From positions 124,001-188,000 of the forward strand of contig NZ_CP096258.1 of the NCBI RefSeq assembly GCF_023205015.1: a stretch of DNA of 64,000 nucleotides. The letters are read 5' to 3'. The DNA is from Providencia rettgeri. Its GTDB lineage: Bacteria; Pseudomonadota; Gammaproteobacteria; Enterobacterales; Enterobacteriaceae. The translations under genes were made by a program, and so were the position numbers. Below are positions 47,057 through 55,330 of this stretch, piece after piece. Under the pieces are notes generated by a model. The model searched no databases. It saw only the letters and a program-made list of their open reading frames with translations, and was not told where the DNA came from. The stretch's first letter is position 1. Each line of letters starts with the position of its first letter.

Positions 47057-48902
47057 TGTTGGAATAAATATTTACCATATTATTAGCACTGTTCCCTTTC
47101 ATATAGTGTTTTACATATTTTTTGAGTTGTTCAATTTCCTCATTCATTTCTTCATTATGTTGTAAGTAACGAAATAATATAGAGATTTTCTTTGGTTCAA
47201 CGCGGTTTTGTTGAATACGTTTTTCAAGCGCAATAAGGGCTCTTTTCTTTGATGTGTGGTGTGCAAATTGTTTGTGCAAAATAAGGAGGTACAACCAAAT
47301 ACTTTGCCGAGTTATAAAAAAATCGAATATAGGTGGATGAGGGAGATTTGCTTTTTGGGCTAGCAATAACGCACTAAATAAACGGTGCATAAATTGGGTG
47401 GTGGAAGGTTTATTTCCTTGAATTAAAGCCGTTATTCCCTGTTTAAATTGCTGCTCAGAGAGGTAAATTAATTGTTGATAGCGCTTGGTTGGGTTGGTTG
47501 GATAAATCCACGCGAAAGCAGCCATTGCAACTAATGGGCCAGAAACTATTGCAATGGCATTACCTATGCTTTGAGGGAGTGAAAGCGAAAAAGGATAGCT
47601 AGGTTGAAGTAAAATTAAAGAGACCATAATGTAATCAAAAGCAATTAAAATTAGGCGGTTGTGGGAAAAAATGATAACACCACTAATAATCACTGGAATA
47701 ATGAAAAAGGTCATCTGCCATGATGAAGAGGCAAAGGGCCATAAGTACCATGTGCAGATTAACGCGGTAATAGCCCCTAATAATTGGCCTGTGAAAATAT
47801 TTTTCATGAACTTAGCGGGGTAATCGAGGGAGGCGAATAGAGCCAACATTACCGAAAGACCAAGAGTAAGATAAGCCAATACCTGCCATTGCGTCCATAA
47901 CCACAATAAACCAACTACAGCGATAGCCATAAAGGAGCGAGCAAAAGCATGCCACGCTGAAATTCTATCTTGATGTAGCTTCAGTTTATCCACTTTTTCA
48001 ATGTTTTTCGTTGATTTACCTAAAATAGCGTAGTAAAGGGGGATTAATAGTGTTTTAAGCACTCCAGTGGGGCACAATGATAGAATATGTTTCCATTGGG
48101 TATTCGTTGGCGCTTTCGCAGGAAAATAAAAAGGGGCTATAGATTGGTATTTATCCAAGTGTAACAGTATTTGGCTTTGGAACATAAGTGTTTGACGCGC
48201 TTTGGCGACTTGCTTACGATGATAATGCCAACCAATACGGTGAGTTTCTAAAATTTCTTCATAGCTTGCCATGGTTTGCCAAAGATGGTCGATCTCGTAT
48301 TGTTTAATTGGGCGCTTTTTCTCGAGTGAGTCATGTAATATTTGGAAGAATAGCGTATCAATTTGATTTTTAAGGGTGATGACATTATCTTGTTCACGCT
48401 TAGGCGTAAAAAGGAAATTGAAAATCACGGCTGAGAGTACGCCAACCAAAATCGTCCATAGCCGATCCCAAGCGACCATAAATAAATTATCAGTAATGTG
48501 AACGCTCAACATACTCACCATCACAGCGGAGTAACCTGCTAGAAAAGTACCATAAGCAACAAAGCCCTTTTGTAATTGGCCAATACCACTGCACATACCT
48601 AACCAACTCGCGAGCCCAATAATAAATAGTAATGGGTGAATAAGGTGAAGTTGAATTAAAACGGCGCCAGCGAGTACACCAAAAACCGTTCCTGCAAAAC
48701 GCCACCAACTTTTTTCCAGTAAATTTTCGCGCCATGGTTGTGCTGAAGCCCAGACGGTCATCGCTGCCCATTGGGGATGCACCAACTCTAAATATTGAGC
48801 GATAAACAGTGCTGCAATTGATGCACAGGCCGTAATAGCAGCAAAACGAAAGCGTGCGGGGTTAAATCCCAAGGAATTCAGTAAAGTTATTATTTTTGAC
48901 AT
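47046..48902 (-). CDS. FUSC-family inner-membrane protein (aromatic-acid/fusaric-acid exporter type)
   Basis: Product of 618 residues with two blocks of membrane segments (about residues 20-180 and 330-475) separated by a hydrophilic region, as in YccS/AaeB-like FUSC proteins. Motifs: HPQWAAMTVWASAQPWRENLLEKSWWRFAGTVFGVLAGA, and in the second half WTQWQVLAYLTLGLSVMLALFASLDYPA. It is divergent from a MarR regulator, with paired operators between. It has no adaptor partner beside it. Likely role: export of aromatic compounds, by analogy only. Confidence 0.88.
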   Translation of the reverse strand: MSKIITLLNSLGFNPARFRFAAITACASIAALFIAQYLELVHPQWAAMTVWASAQPWRENLLEKSWWRFAGTVFGVLAGAVLIQLHLIHPLLFIIGLASWLGMCSGIGQLQKGFVAYGTFLAGYSAVMVSMLSVHITDNLFMVAWDRLWTILVGVLSAVIFNFLFTPKREQDNVITLKNQIDTLFFQILHDSLEKKRPIKQYEIDHLWQTMASYEEILETHRIGWHYHRKQVAKARQTLMFQSQILLHLDKYQSIAPFYFPAKAPTNTQWKHILSLCPTGVLKTLLIPLYYAILGKSTKNIEKVDKLKLHQDRISAWHAFARSFMAIAVVGLLWLWTQWQVLAYLTLGLSVMLALFASLDYPAKFMKNIFTGQLLGAITALICTWYLWPFASSSWQMTFFIIPVIISGVIIFSHNRLILIAFDYIMVSLILLQPSYPFSLSLPQSIGNAIAIVSGPLVAMAAFAWIYPTNPTKRYQQLIYLSEQQFKQGITALIQGNKPSTTQFMHRLFSALLLAQKANLPHPPIFDFFITRQSIWLYLLILHKQFAHHTSKKRALIALEKRIQQNRVEPKKISILFRYLQHNEEMNEEIEQLKKYVKHYMKGNSANNMVNIYSNIML

Positions 48903-48936
48903 AGAATATGAGTAAATTTGGCGTGTTAAAAAGGTG

Positions 48937-49002
48937 TTTAGTTGATAAAATCAACTAAACTTAGGGGGATTATTCACTAATTGGTTGATAAAATCAACTA
49001 AA
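48937..49002. promoter_or_regulatory. Paired operators for the MarR-family regulator
   Basis: Two copies of the palindrome GTTGATAAAATCAAC (48941-48955 and 48984-48998) lie between the divergent FUSC and marR-type genes, 43 bases apart. The first has longer TTTA/TAAA arms. The second ends about a dozen bases before the marR-type start codon. Confidence 0.85.
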
Positions 49003-49010
49003 GAGGAATT

Positions 49011-49472
49011 ATGCGTACAGAACAGGCTCGCGTATTTGGCGTGATTAGCCGAGCAGCTCACCATTATATGAAATGGATGGGGGAACCTTACGGTATCAAT
49101 GCTATTGAGTGTTTGATGATTTTACATATTGACCAGTATGATGCATCGACCTTAGAGCAGATCACAAAAGCAATGGTTGTAGATAAATCCGTGACGACTC
49201 GAGGTGTGAGCAAATTTTTATCTAGCGGGTGGGTGGCTAAAACGAATAGCGCAGTGGATAAACGGGTTTATCATGTTTCGTTGACACCACTCGGCAAAAC
49301 GATTGTGAATGAGTTAAATTGTAAATTAAATAAGTGGAATGATTATTTAGCTGCGGACTTGCCAGAACAAGAGGCTGAGCAGTTATTTAACGCGTTAGAA
49401 AGTTTGGCAAAGCGAGCCATTGAAAGCTCAGCAGCAGATTTTCCACGTTTATTAGAAGATCCAGCTGAGTGA
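49011..49472 (+). CDS. MarR-family transcriptional regulator
   Basis: Winged-helix regulator of 153 residues. It has the MarR core LEQITKAMVVDKSVTTRGVSKFLSSGWVAKTNSAVDKRVYHVSLTPLGKTIVNEL, including the D-x-R wing (DKRVYHVSLT). MarR proteins usually repress divergent export genes and release DNA on binding phenolic ligands. The FUSC gene across the palindromes is its probable target. AGAGGAATT precedes the ATG. Confidence 0.92.
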   Translation: MRTEQARVFGVISRAAHHYMKWMGEPYGINAIECLMILHIDQYDASTLEQITKAMVVDKSVTTRGVSKFLSSGWVAKTNSAVDKRVYHVSLTPLGKTIVNELNCKLNKWNDYLAADLPEQEAEQLFNALESLAKRAIESSAADFPRLLEDPAE

Positions 49473-49574
49473 TGTTTGGTGACTAATGTTATGGCTTGCT
49501 TGAAAATAGGTAAATATTATTTCTCATATAGTGTAGAGAATGCTTCTAATTGATATTGGGTGAAATATAGGTTG

Positions 49575-50021
49575 TTATTGTTGAATCGCGGACACCGGAA
49601 GTAATACGATTTCAGATAAATTCTCAGGGATCGGGCTTAGCTTATTACTCATCATGATTAGTTCACCATCTTTTTCAATTCTTGCACTTATTCCGAATGT
49701 ATATCTTTTGGACTGAAACTCTTCAGGAAGGGTGATCGCAAATTCTATACTACGTCCTGTGTTTTGCGTTTTAAAGCTGTAATCCAAATTAGATTTTGCA
49801 TTATTTTCGTTTGGCTGGATTGAGGTCAACGATAATGTCACTGTCGCATTCTCAGGAATATCATAAGAGTGAGAATAAATATTACCATTGATATGGTAAG
49901 CAGGGGTATGAGTAAAGTAACTCATTAAAGTATGACTACAAGCAGATAACATGAAAGTTACAATAAGTATAAATAATGGGAAAAAACATTTTTTTGGTAA
50001 GTTAGGATTAATATTTAACAT
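49575..50021 (-). CDS. YscW/YbaY-type lipoprotein, probable T3SS pilotin
   Basis: Lipoprotein of 148 residues: signal sequence with lipobox LSAC and Cys28. The rest follows the YbaY/YscW pattern: HINGNIY, DIPENATVTLSLTSI, IEFAITLPEEF and YTFGISARIEKDGELIMMSNKLSPI. YscW is the pilotin that carries the Yersinia secretin to the outer membrane. Its place 27 bases downstream of a regulator gene and beside a complete T3SS cluster supports a pilotin role for InvG. In SPI-1 systems the pilotin is InvH, a different family. Confidence 0.75.
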   Translation of the reverse strand: MLNINPNLPKKCFFPLFILIVTFMLSACSHTLMSYFTHTPAYHINGNIYSHSYDIPENATVTLSLTSIQPNENNAKSNLDYSFKTQNTGRSIEFAITLPEEFQSKRYTFGISARIEKDGELIMMSNKLSPIPENLSEIVLLPVSAIQQ

Positions 50022-50047
50022 TAAAATTACTCTCTAGAAAAATATAA

Positions 50048-50506
50048 TTATAGTGATGAACGAATAAACACTTTCTGAAGAAGATATCGTATATAAGTAT
50101 AAATGCTTTTTCTTGTATCATATTTAGAGAGTGTTGGCATTTCTGATTTTTCTCCTGTGTATAAGATACCTATTCGAGGTAAAGTCATAATTAAATTTTC
50201 ATCAAGATCGACTTTTTTAAAGGATTGTCGCAGTTGTCTGACAAGTTTGTAATAGCTACTTTCAGTCACGATTGTGCCTCTTTTTTCCCAGATTTCATAC
50301 ATGACCTCTCTTTTACTATTTGTTTTTATTAATAATAATTTAAGTAGGCATGATTCATTTTCGGAAAGGTTAACGACATTTTTTTCACGAGAAAGTGTTC
50401 GTTTGAGTGGGTCATATACGACATTCCCAGATAAGAGGATCATTGATTCCTTTTCATTATAGTCAATATTATTCATAAAATTTTGTACTGTTGATAAATC
50501 GGTCAT
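50048..50506 (-). CDS. OmpR/ToxR-type winged-helix regulator, probably of the T3SS
   Basis: Product of 152 residues. A winged-helix DNA-binding domain of the Trans_reg_C type spans about residues 25-115: GNVVYDPLKRTLSREKNVVNLSENESCLLKLLLI, then SSYYKLVRQLRQSFKKVDLDENLIMTLPRIGILYT. There is no receiver domain, TPR region or clear membrane segment, so it is smaller than HilA (about 550 residues) or ToxR. It lies between the T3SS structural genes and the pilotin gene, and probably controls the island. Confidence 0.75.
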   Translation of the reverse strand: MTDLSTVQNFMNNIDYNEKESMILLSGNVVYDPLKRTLSREKNVVNLSENESCLLKLLLIKTNSKREVMYEIWEKRGTIVTESSYYKLVRQLRQSFKKVDLDENLIMTLPRIGILYTGEKSEMPTLSKYDTRKSIYTYIRYLLQKVFIRSSL

Positions 50507-50793
50507 AATTTATATCTATCCTGATTATCGATGAAATATATATCAATACAAAAAACGATGTTAGATAAGATGATTTAAAAATAAAATCGTTTTTTGATAT
50601 TGAGCTCATATGTTTTGATGGGGTGAATTTAAACTATATTTGGAGGTTGTATATATCAATTTTTATTTGTATTTTTTATATTTTCTGATTTTTGCTAAAT
50701 AAATAGGCTTAGAATATTAAAAAAATAGACTAAACCTATAAATATTAGTCGAGGATGATGAATGTAAGATGAGAATGGTAGGGAGAATAAATA

Positions 50794-51273
50794 TTAAATT
50801 AGTAATTCTTCTTCCTCATCATCATTCCCTTCCAAATTAAAACTAGTCATATTATGACGAATTTGGTTGTTAAGAGGAGCACTCATCAAACTGATAGACA
50901 TATAATGGCTGAGTGAGCGCTTAAATTTTTGATTTAGTGAGGCAATTTCAGGGTCACTTGATGAGCCCAATGTTTGGTGAACACCGGTAATAAAGTTTTG
51001 TTTCTCATCTCTACCCAACTTAATCATTGTTTTAAAGACATGCGCAAAAAATATTTTGTCATCTTCTTTTGACTTAAGCTCATCAATGAACTTGTTAATT
51101 TTATTTTTTTCTTTGGGGGATAAATCTATTTTTTCGCTGTATTGATGCTTGTTTTGGATCTCCATATTTTTCTTCTGCCATAATGAAGTCATTTTACTTT
51201 GAATATCTTCAGGATGAGTTTGAGGCTCGCTGTGTTGAGAATTGATAGCCTTAGATTGTAGATTGGTTAGCAT
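50794..51273 (-). CDS. orgC: OrgC-like T3SS protein
   Basis: Product of 159 residues, hydrophilic, with no signal peptide or membrane segment. It ends in the acidic run GNDDEEEELLI. Its position after orgB, overlapping it by 23 bases, is that of SPI-1 orgC, a secreted protein that promotes needle polymerisation. Sequence similarity to OrgC is not strong enough for me to call by eye, so this rests mainly on gene order. Confidence 0.55.
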   Translation of the reverse strand: MLTNLQSKAINSQHSEPQTHPEDIQSKMTSLWQKKNMEIQNKHQYSEKIDLSPKEKNKINKFIDELKSKEDDKIFFAHVFKTMIKLGRDEKQNFITGVHQTLGSSSDPEIASLNQKFKRSLSHYMSISLMSAPLNNQIRHNMTSFNLEGNDDEEEELLI

Positions 51274-51913
51274 CTTTGTGTTTTTCCTGTATTGAATTTA
51301 TTGTTTTTATCAAGCTTTGATAGGCTTCTTTATGCATTTTTAAAATTTGGCACTGTATTGGAACAGAAAATACATGAGGGAAAATATTTTTAGAGGCAAT
51401 AATAGGGGAGAAATAGGTAATCTTATTATCAACCTCTAATGCGATGGTATTATCAGAAGAGGTTGAAAATTTCATATCAGAGTCATTCTTAGCAATACGA
51501 GCTTGCATGTTTGCAGGTAGGTGTAATGTAGAATTGGTTATTTTTGCGTATTTTTTTTCAAAATAGGCTGCAACCGTCTCTTGTAAATGGTTATCACCAA
51601 AAAGCTCATTCAATATTTTCATCAGCTGCTCTTTACTTTGACTCGTATTTTCTTGGTACTGAATTTCACTGTTATCTATCGCAGTAATAAAATCCGTTAA
51701 CAATTGTTTAATGCCATCGTTATAGCCTTGGTGATAAGCCGTTTGGTAGAGCGCTTCTTGCTGTTGTTTTGCTTGTTGGTAATGTTCACTCGCCTTTTTT
51801 TGAGCTAGTTGAATGATAGTTCTGTGGTATCTATCGGCACTTAATGCTTGATATTTGATCAAGACTTTTTCAGACATTGTCTGTTTAACATTCAGGGGTG
51901 CTTTCTCTGACAT
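51251..51913 (-). CDS. orgB: T3SS sorting-platform linker OrgB (SctL, ATPase stator)
   Basis: Cytoplasmic protein of about 220 residues that tethers the ATPase InvC to the sorting platform, related to flagellar FliH. The N-terminal half is a long helix rich in Q, K, A and E (QKKASEHYQQAKQQQEALYQTAYHQGYNDGI); the C-terminal half is globular. Start is uncertain: ATG at 51913 or 51877; a TTG at 51931 is less likely. It overlaps orgA upstream and orgC downstream. Confidence 0.82.
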   Translation of the reverse strand: MSEKAPLNVKQTMSEKVLIKYQALSADRYHRTIIQLAQKKASEHYQQAKQQQEALYQTAYHQGYNDGIKQLLTDFITAIDNSEIQYQENTSQSKEQLMKILNELFGDNHLQETVAAYFEKKYAKITNSTLHLPANMQARIAKNDSDMKFSTSSDNTIALEVDNKITYFSPIIASKNIFPHVFSVPIQCQILKMHKEAYQSLIKTINSIQEKHKDANQSTI

Positions 51914-52445
51914 ATCGGCATGTTTCTTCAATAGTATTCCAAGGTAGCATCGTTTTTATGGATGGCGGAATAAGTTGTTGGGTTTCAAGACTAAACATAT
52001 ATTTAGCTCGAAGGGTATAAGCGGGGCCAAAGGGCGCTAAACACTGTAGTAATTGTTGTGCTCCAAGGGCTGTTAAGACTTGCGGTGAAGTTGTAGGTTG
52101 GTTTTCTGATTGCCAAAGTGGGCGACTTAACTGTGTATGTAATACACGGTATTTGGAAAGCTCAACCCACCAAGGGAGCGGTTCAGCGTGTAACAGAACC
52201 CCTAATCCTAACGCCACCTCCGGTAGTAAAGCCCAATGTTCCGATAATGTTTTGGGTAATAAGGGGGTTCTCTTATTAGGCAAAGGTAATGCATATCGCT
52301 GAATTAACTGTTGGTTATGCTTACGTTGCAGCATCGGGGGAAAGTCGTTATATCCGACTCCATTAAATTCACTATGAAAATAGCTGCCTGGCGCTAGGAA
52401 TATATTCCCTTGCGTAATTAGTAGGTTATTCAGCGTAGTCATCAA
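51885..52445 (-). CDS. orgA: T3SS sorting-platform protein OrgA (SctK)
   Basis: Cytoplasmic protein of 186 residues in the OrgA/MxiK family, which joins the sorting platform to the inner-membrane ring. Visible family-like parts are the central hydrophobic WALLPEVALGLGVLLHAEPLPWWVELSKY and QQLLQCLAPFGPAYTLRAKYMFSLE. It overlaps prgK by 20 bases and orgB by up to 47, so expression is translationally coupled. Gene order is the main support. Confidence 0.82.
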   Translation of the reverse strand: MMTTLNNLLITQGNIFLAPGSYFHSEFNGVGYNDFPPMLQRKHNQQLIQRYALPLPNKRTPLLPKTLSEHWALLPEVALGLGVLLHAEPLPWWVELSKYRVLHTQLSRPLWQSENQPTTSPQVLTALGAQQLLQCLAPFGPAYTLRAKYMFSLETQQLIPPSIKTMLPWNTIEETCRYVRESTPEC

Positions 52446-53175
52446 CAGGTTTCTCCAACAGACCAGTTGTGGACTTTTTGCTACTTAGTTGGCGCCACAG
52501 TAACAGTAAAATAGAAAATAGAATGGTAATCGCAGCGATAATCGCGCTAATTATAATTGGATTAAATGTATATTCTGGCTCAGATTTAATTTGATATTGT
52601 AATGGTGGCCGGTTGACGACGACGACAGAGACATTATCGTAAGTTGCTTCAGCAAAACTGTTTGTTAGAAACAATTTAATTTTATGCATCATCATCTGGG
52701 GGTCATCACTTCCAGAATAGGTCACCAAGCTAGAGACGTTTTGTATTTGCTTGGTCGGATTATTGCCATTTAATGGGTAGCTGACATGAACTCGCGCATT
52801 AATGATATCGGGAATGGTGAGCAATGATTGCTCAAGGCGCTGTTCAATTAAAGAAAGCAAGCGGGTACGTTCTGCTTGCGGTGATGCCACCAAAGAATCG
52901 CCAGGGAATGCTTGGATGATTTCTATTGGATCTTTTGAGGGCAAATTATATTGGCGTAGTAAATCTACCGCAATCACAAAATCACTAGGTTGAACACGGA
53001 TGGAATCCCCGCTTTTATTATTTTGCTTACGTGTAGCTTCAACACCATGTTCTTGTAGTATGGCTAATACTTCATTGCTTTGTCGTTGGCTCAACTGACT
53101 GAGTAATAACTGATTATCGCAACCGACTAAGAAGCTAATAACTCCAATCAAGATAAATTTCTTTAAAATATTCAT
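52426..53175 (-). CDS. prgK: T3SS inner-ring lipoprotein PrgK (SctJ)
   Basis: Lipoprotein of 249 residues that forms the inner periplasmic ring. The lipobox gives Cys19 (FLVGCDNQLL). The two ring-building motifs follow: EVLAILQEHGVEATRK and PDIINARVHVSYPL. A C-terminal membrane segment lies at about 207-227. It is close in length and order to Salmonella PrgK and Shigella MxiJ. It starts three bases after the rod gene. Confidence 0.95.
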   Translation of the reverse strand: MNILKKFILIGVISFLVGCDNQLLLSQLSQRQSNEVLAILQEHGVEATRKQNNKSGDSIRVQPSDFVIAVDLLRQYNLPSKDPIEIIQAFPGDSLVASPQAERTRLLSLIEQRLEQSLLTIPDIINARVHVSYPLNGNNPTKQIQNVSSLVTYSGSDDPQMMMHKIKLFLTNSFAEATYDNVSVVVVNRPPLQYQIKSEPEYTFNPIIISAIIAAITILFSILLLLWRQLSSKKSTTGLLEKPVDDYAE

Positions 53176-53178
53176 GGT

Positions 53179-53475
53179 TTATTGGGCTTTTAAGACAGTA
53201 TCAATCGCAGAGACACTTTTGTGCGTCAGTGTACTAATCATATTCATCGTCAGGCTGTAATTACCGACGCGGTTTTGAAATTGCAGTAATTCGGCTGGGT
53301 TACTTGGGTCAATATTATTTACACTCTCAGTTAGCGCTTTTTTTTCTTGGCTAATAGTGGCGGTGTATTCAGCAAATAACTTTTTGACTTTGTCTTCAAT
53401 CGGAGCTGGTGATGAGAGAGCCGATGATGCATCTGTTGGAACCGTGAGCGGTAAATGTGGTGTAATAGCTAACAT
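53179..53475 (-). CDS. prgJ: T3SS inner rod protein PrgJ (SctI)
   Basis: Small secreted protein of 98 residues that forms the rod joining the export gate to the needle. The C-terminal helix LLQFQNRVGNYSLTMNMISTLTHKSVSAIDTVLKAQ matches the PrgJ/MxiI pattern. It has no cleavable signal peptide, as expected for a T3SS substrate. It lies between needle and PrgK genes in SPI-1 order. Confidence 0.9.
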   Translation of the reverse strand: MLAITPHLPLTVPTDASSALSSPAPIEDKVKKLFAEYTATISQEKKALTESVNNIDPSNPAELLQFQNRVGNYSLTMNMISTLTHKSVSAIDTVLKAQ

Positions 53476-53527
53476 AGATTATTTCCTTAATAAAATAGAG
53501 CATTATATTTAATAATGCTCTTTAAAA

Positions 53528-53833
53528 TTAAACGTTACGAATAATGGCTTGGTCAGTATCTTTAATTGATTTCATAAAGTTACTTTGTAGTTGGCGAGCC
53601 ATATTATAATTACCACTCATAGCGGTGATTCGAGCCAGTACCACAGGGTTATCGACTTCTAAAGTTGAGGAGGAAAGAATGGTATTTAATTCATCTCCGA
53701 ACAGCTTAGCTTTTTTACTAATACTTGCTGAAGTACGATAGATCATACCTAGACTATCTTTATCTTTCCCCTCGGTTTCTAAAGCTGAGCTTACCCAGCG
53801 GCCATTATCTAAGCCTGGGATTATATCTGCCAT
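53528..53833 (-). CDS. prgI: T3SS needle protein PrgI (SctF)
   Basis: Needle subunit of 101 residues. The C-terminal half NPVVLARITAMSGNYNMARQLQSNFMKSIKDTDQAIIRNV aligns well with the C-terminal helix of PrgI and MxiH. PrgI is 80 residues and MxiH 83, so this needle subunit carries about 20 extra residues, mostly toward the N-terminus and before the turn. AGAGGAAACA precedes the ATG. Confidence 0.92.
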   Translation of the reverse strand: MADIIPGLDNGRWVSSALETEGKDKDSLGMIYRTSASISKKAKLFGDELNTILSSSTLEVDNPVVLARITAMSGNYNMARQLQSNFMKSIKDTDQAIIRNV

Positions 53834-53882
53834 ATTGTTTCCTCTTTATCTGTAAAGTTATATTAATTAATATCTTGTTAAG

Positions 53883-55103
53883 TTAAAAACTGATTGAATT
53901 GAAAAACCAATGATTATTACCTAATAAAAGATAACCATTTTCATTGGTGACAAATGATTTCCCCAAGAGTTTGTTATTTGCAAGGGAAATGGAAAATTGA
54001 ATGTGATTTTCTCCCCATTGTTTATGAAATGTATTTGTGAAGTTAATTAATGAGACGGTCTGGTTATCATCTAAACTATCTTTTATTATAAAGATAACCT
54101 TGTTGTCTTTAGTGATTTTACGCCATTGAACATTACTTTCTGTTAATCCTAACTCTGCTTTTTGTAATAATTCACCCAATATGACTTTTTTTATTTCGCT
54201 TTTAGTATAACAACGAAAATAGTTGGATAATAGTTTGTCTATTTTCTTCTGTGTATCTGTTGATATATTATTAGCTATAATTGTGATTGTGGGATTACAT
54301 GGGTTACTAATATCTAATTTTAACGTATCTGGAAATACTTCAATGATTTTATTTTCAATTTCTTTTTCGAGTTTATTTATTATTCTAATTGAGAATTTTT
54401 CATTGTATTTAGCCTTGACTAGGCGTTGCATACTCCAATCTGCATCTCTTTGTGTTTTGACTAAAATGACACTTTCGTTGCTTACATTTTGAGTCACAGT
54501 TATAGGATAGTGGCTACCTTGAAGTATGTGTTCTAATGTTTTTACTTTTTTCTCAGCACTTTGATCTGGGATGTATTGAAAAATAACGTAAAAAATAAAT
54601 ATTGCAAATAAAGTAAAGAAAAAAAGCAGCATAGTTTGTTTATTAAAAAGAGGTGATTTTTCTGTAGCTGATTTTCTTACCTTATTTCTGGTCGTCGTTT
54701 TGGTAGCAGGTAATGAGCCTTCCACTTCTGACATTAATGCATTTTCAAGTGGTTGGGGGCTTTGCCAATCAGTATCTTGCATTTTTATTGCGATAGGAAA
54801 TATATCGGCTAAAAGTAATTGCTGGAAAATGATAGGAATTTCAGTACTTAATCCATTATTATTTAGGCGAATAGCTATACCGCTTTCAGTATATTGGCTC
54901 GCTGTAATAATTGAAAACTCACAAGTAATGCCATTGCTAGGAATTTGGTAAGTGGTAACCCCATCATTATTGATGTCAGTTTTGTAATCTAAGCCATCAC
55001 CAATGATAATGAGATTGTTATCAGCATTAACCATTAATTCTTGGCCGGCCATTGGGCCACTAGCAATCTTTATTATGCATATTCGACTGTTTGTATCACT
55101 CAT
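53883..55103 (-). CDS. prgH: T3SS outer inner-membrane ring protein PrgH (SctD)
   Basis: Bitopic inner-membrane protein of 406 residues. The cytoplasmic N-terminal part (1-150) fits the FHA-like domain of PrgH, a single membrane segment lies at 156-177 (LLFFFTLFAIFIFYVIFQYI), and the periplasmic ring-building part follows. Length is close to PrgH (392). It is the first gene of the prg-org operon and is divergent from invF with a 227-base gap that must hold both promoters. Confidence 0.88.
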   Translation of the reverse strand: MSDTNSRICIIKIASGPMAGQELMVNADNNLIIIGDGLDYKTDINNDGVTTYQIPSNGITCEFSIITASQYTESGIAIRLNNNGLSTEIPIIFQQLLLADIFPIAIKMQDTDWQSPQPLENALMSEVEGSLPATKTTTRNKVRKSATEKSPLFNKQTMLLFFFTLFAIFIFYVIFQYIPDQSAEKKVKTLEHILQGSHYPITVTQNVSNESVILVKTQRDADWSMQRLVKAKYNEKFSIRIINKLEKEIENKIIEVFPDTLKLDISNPCNPTITIIANNISTDTQKKIDKLLSNYFRCYTKSEIKKVILGELLQKAELGLTESNVQWRKITKDNKVIFIIKDSLDDNQTVSLINFTNTFHKQWGENHIQFSISLANNKLLGKSFVTNENGYLLLGNNHWFFNSISF

Positions 55104-55330
55104 AAAAATAATCTCATGGAGTTAATTTAATTTTAGTTATAGATTGATTGGGTCTCGTTATTGGCCGAAAGTAAAACAAGAAATATTTTTTTTGTCAGTT
55201 GAATTGTTCTTATTCATTCACACCTTTAAGTTGGAACAGAAAGTATAAAGGATTCCAGAATATTCCCTTGAGGCTCTTTCCGCTATCGCTCATTCTGTAT
55301 ACACAAAATTACGTTAATAAGGCCTGTATA

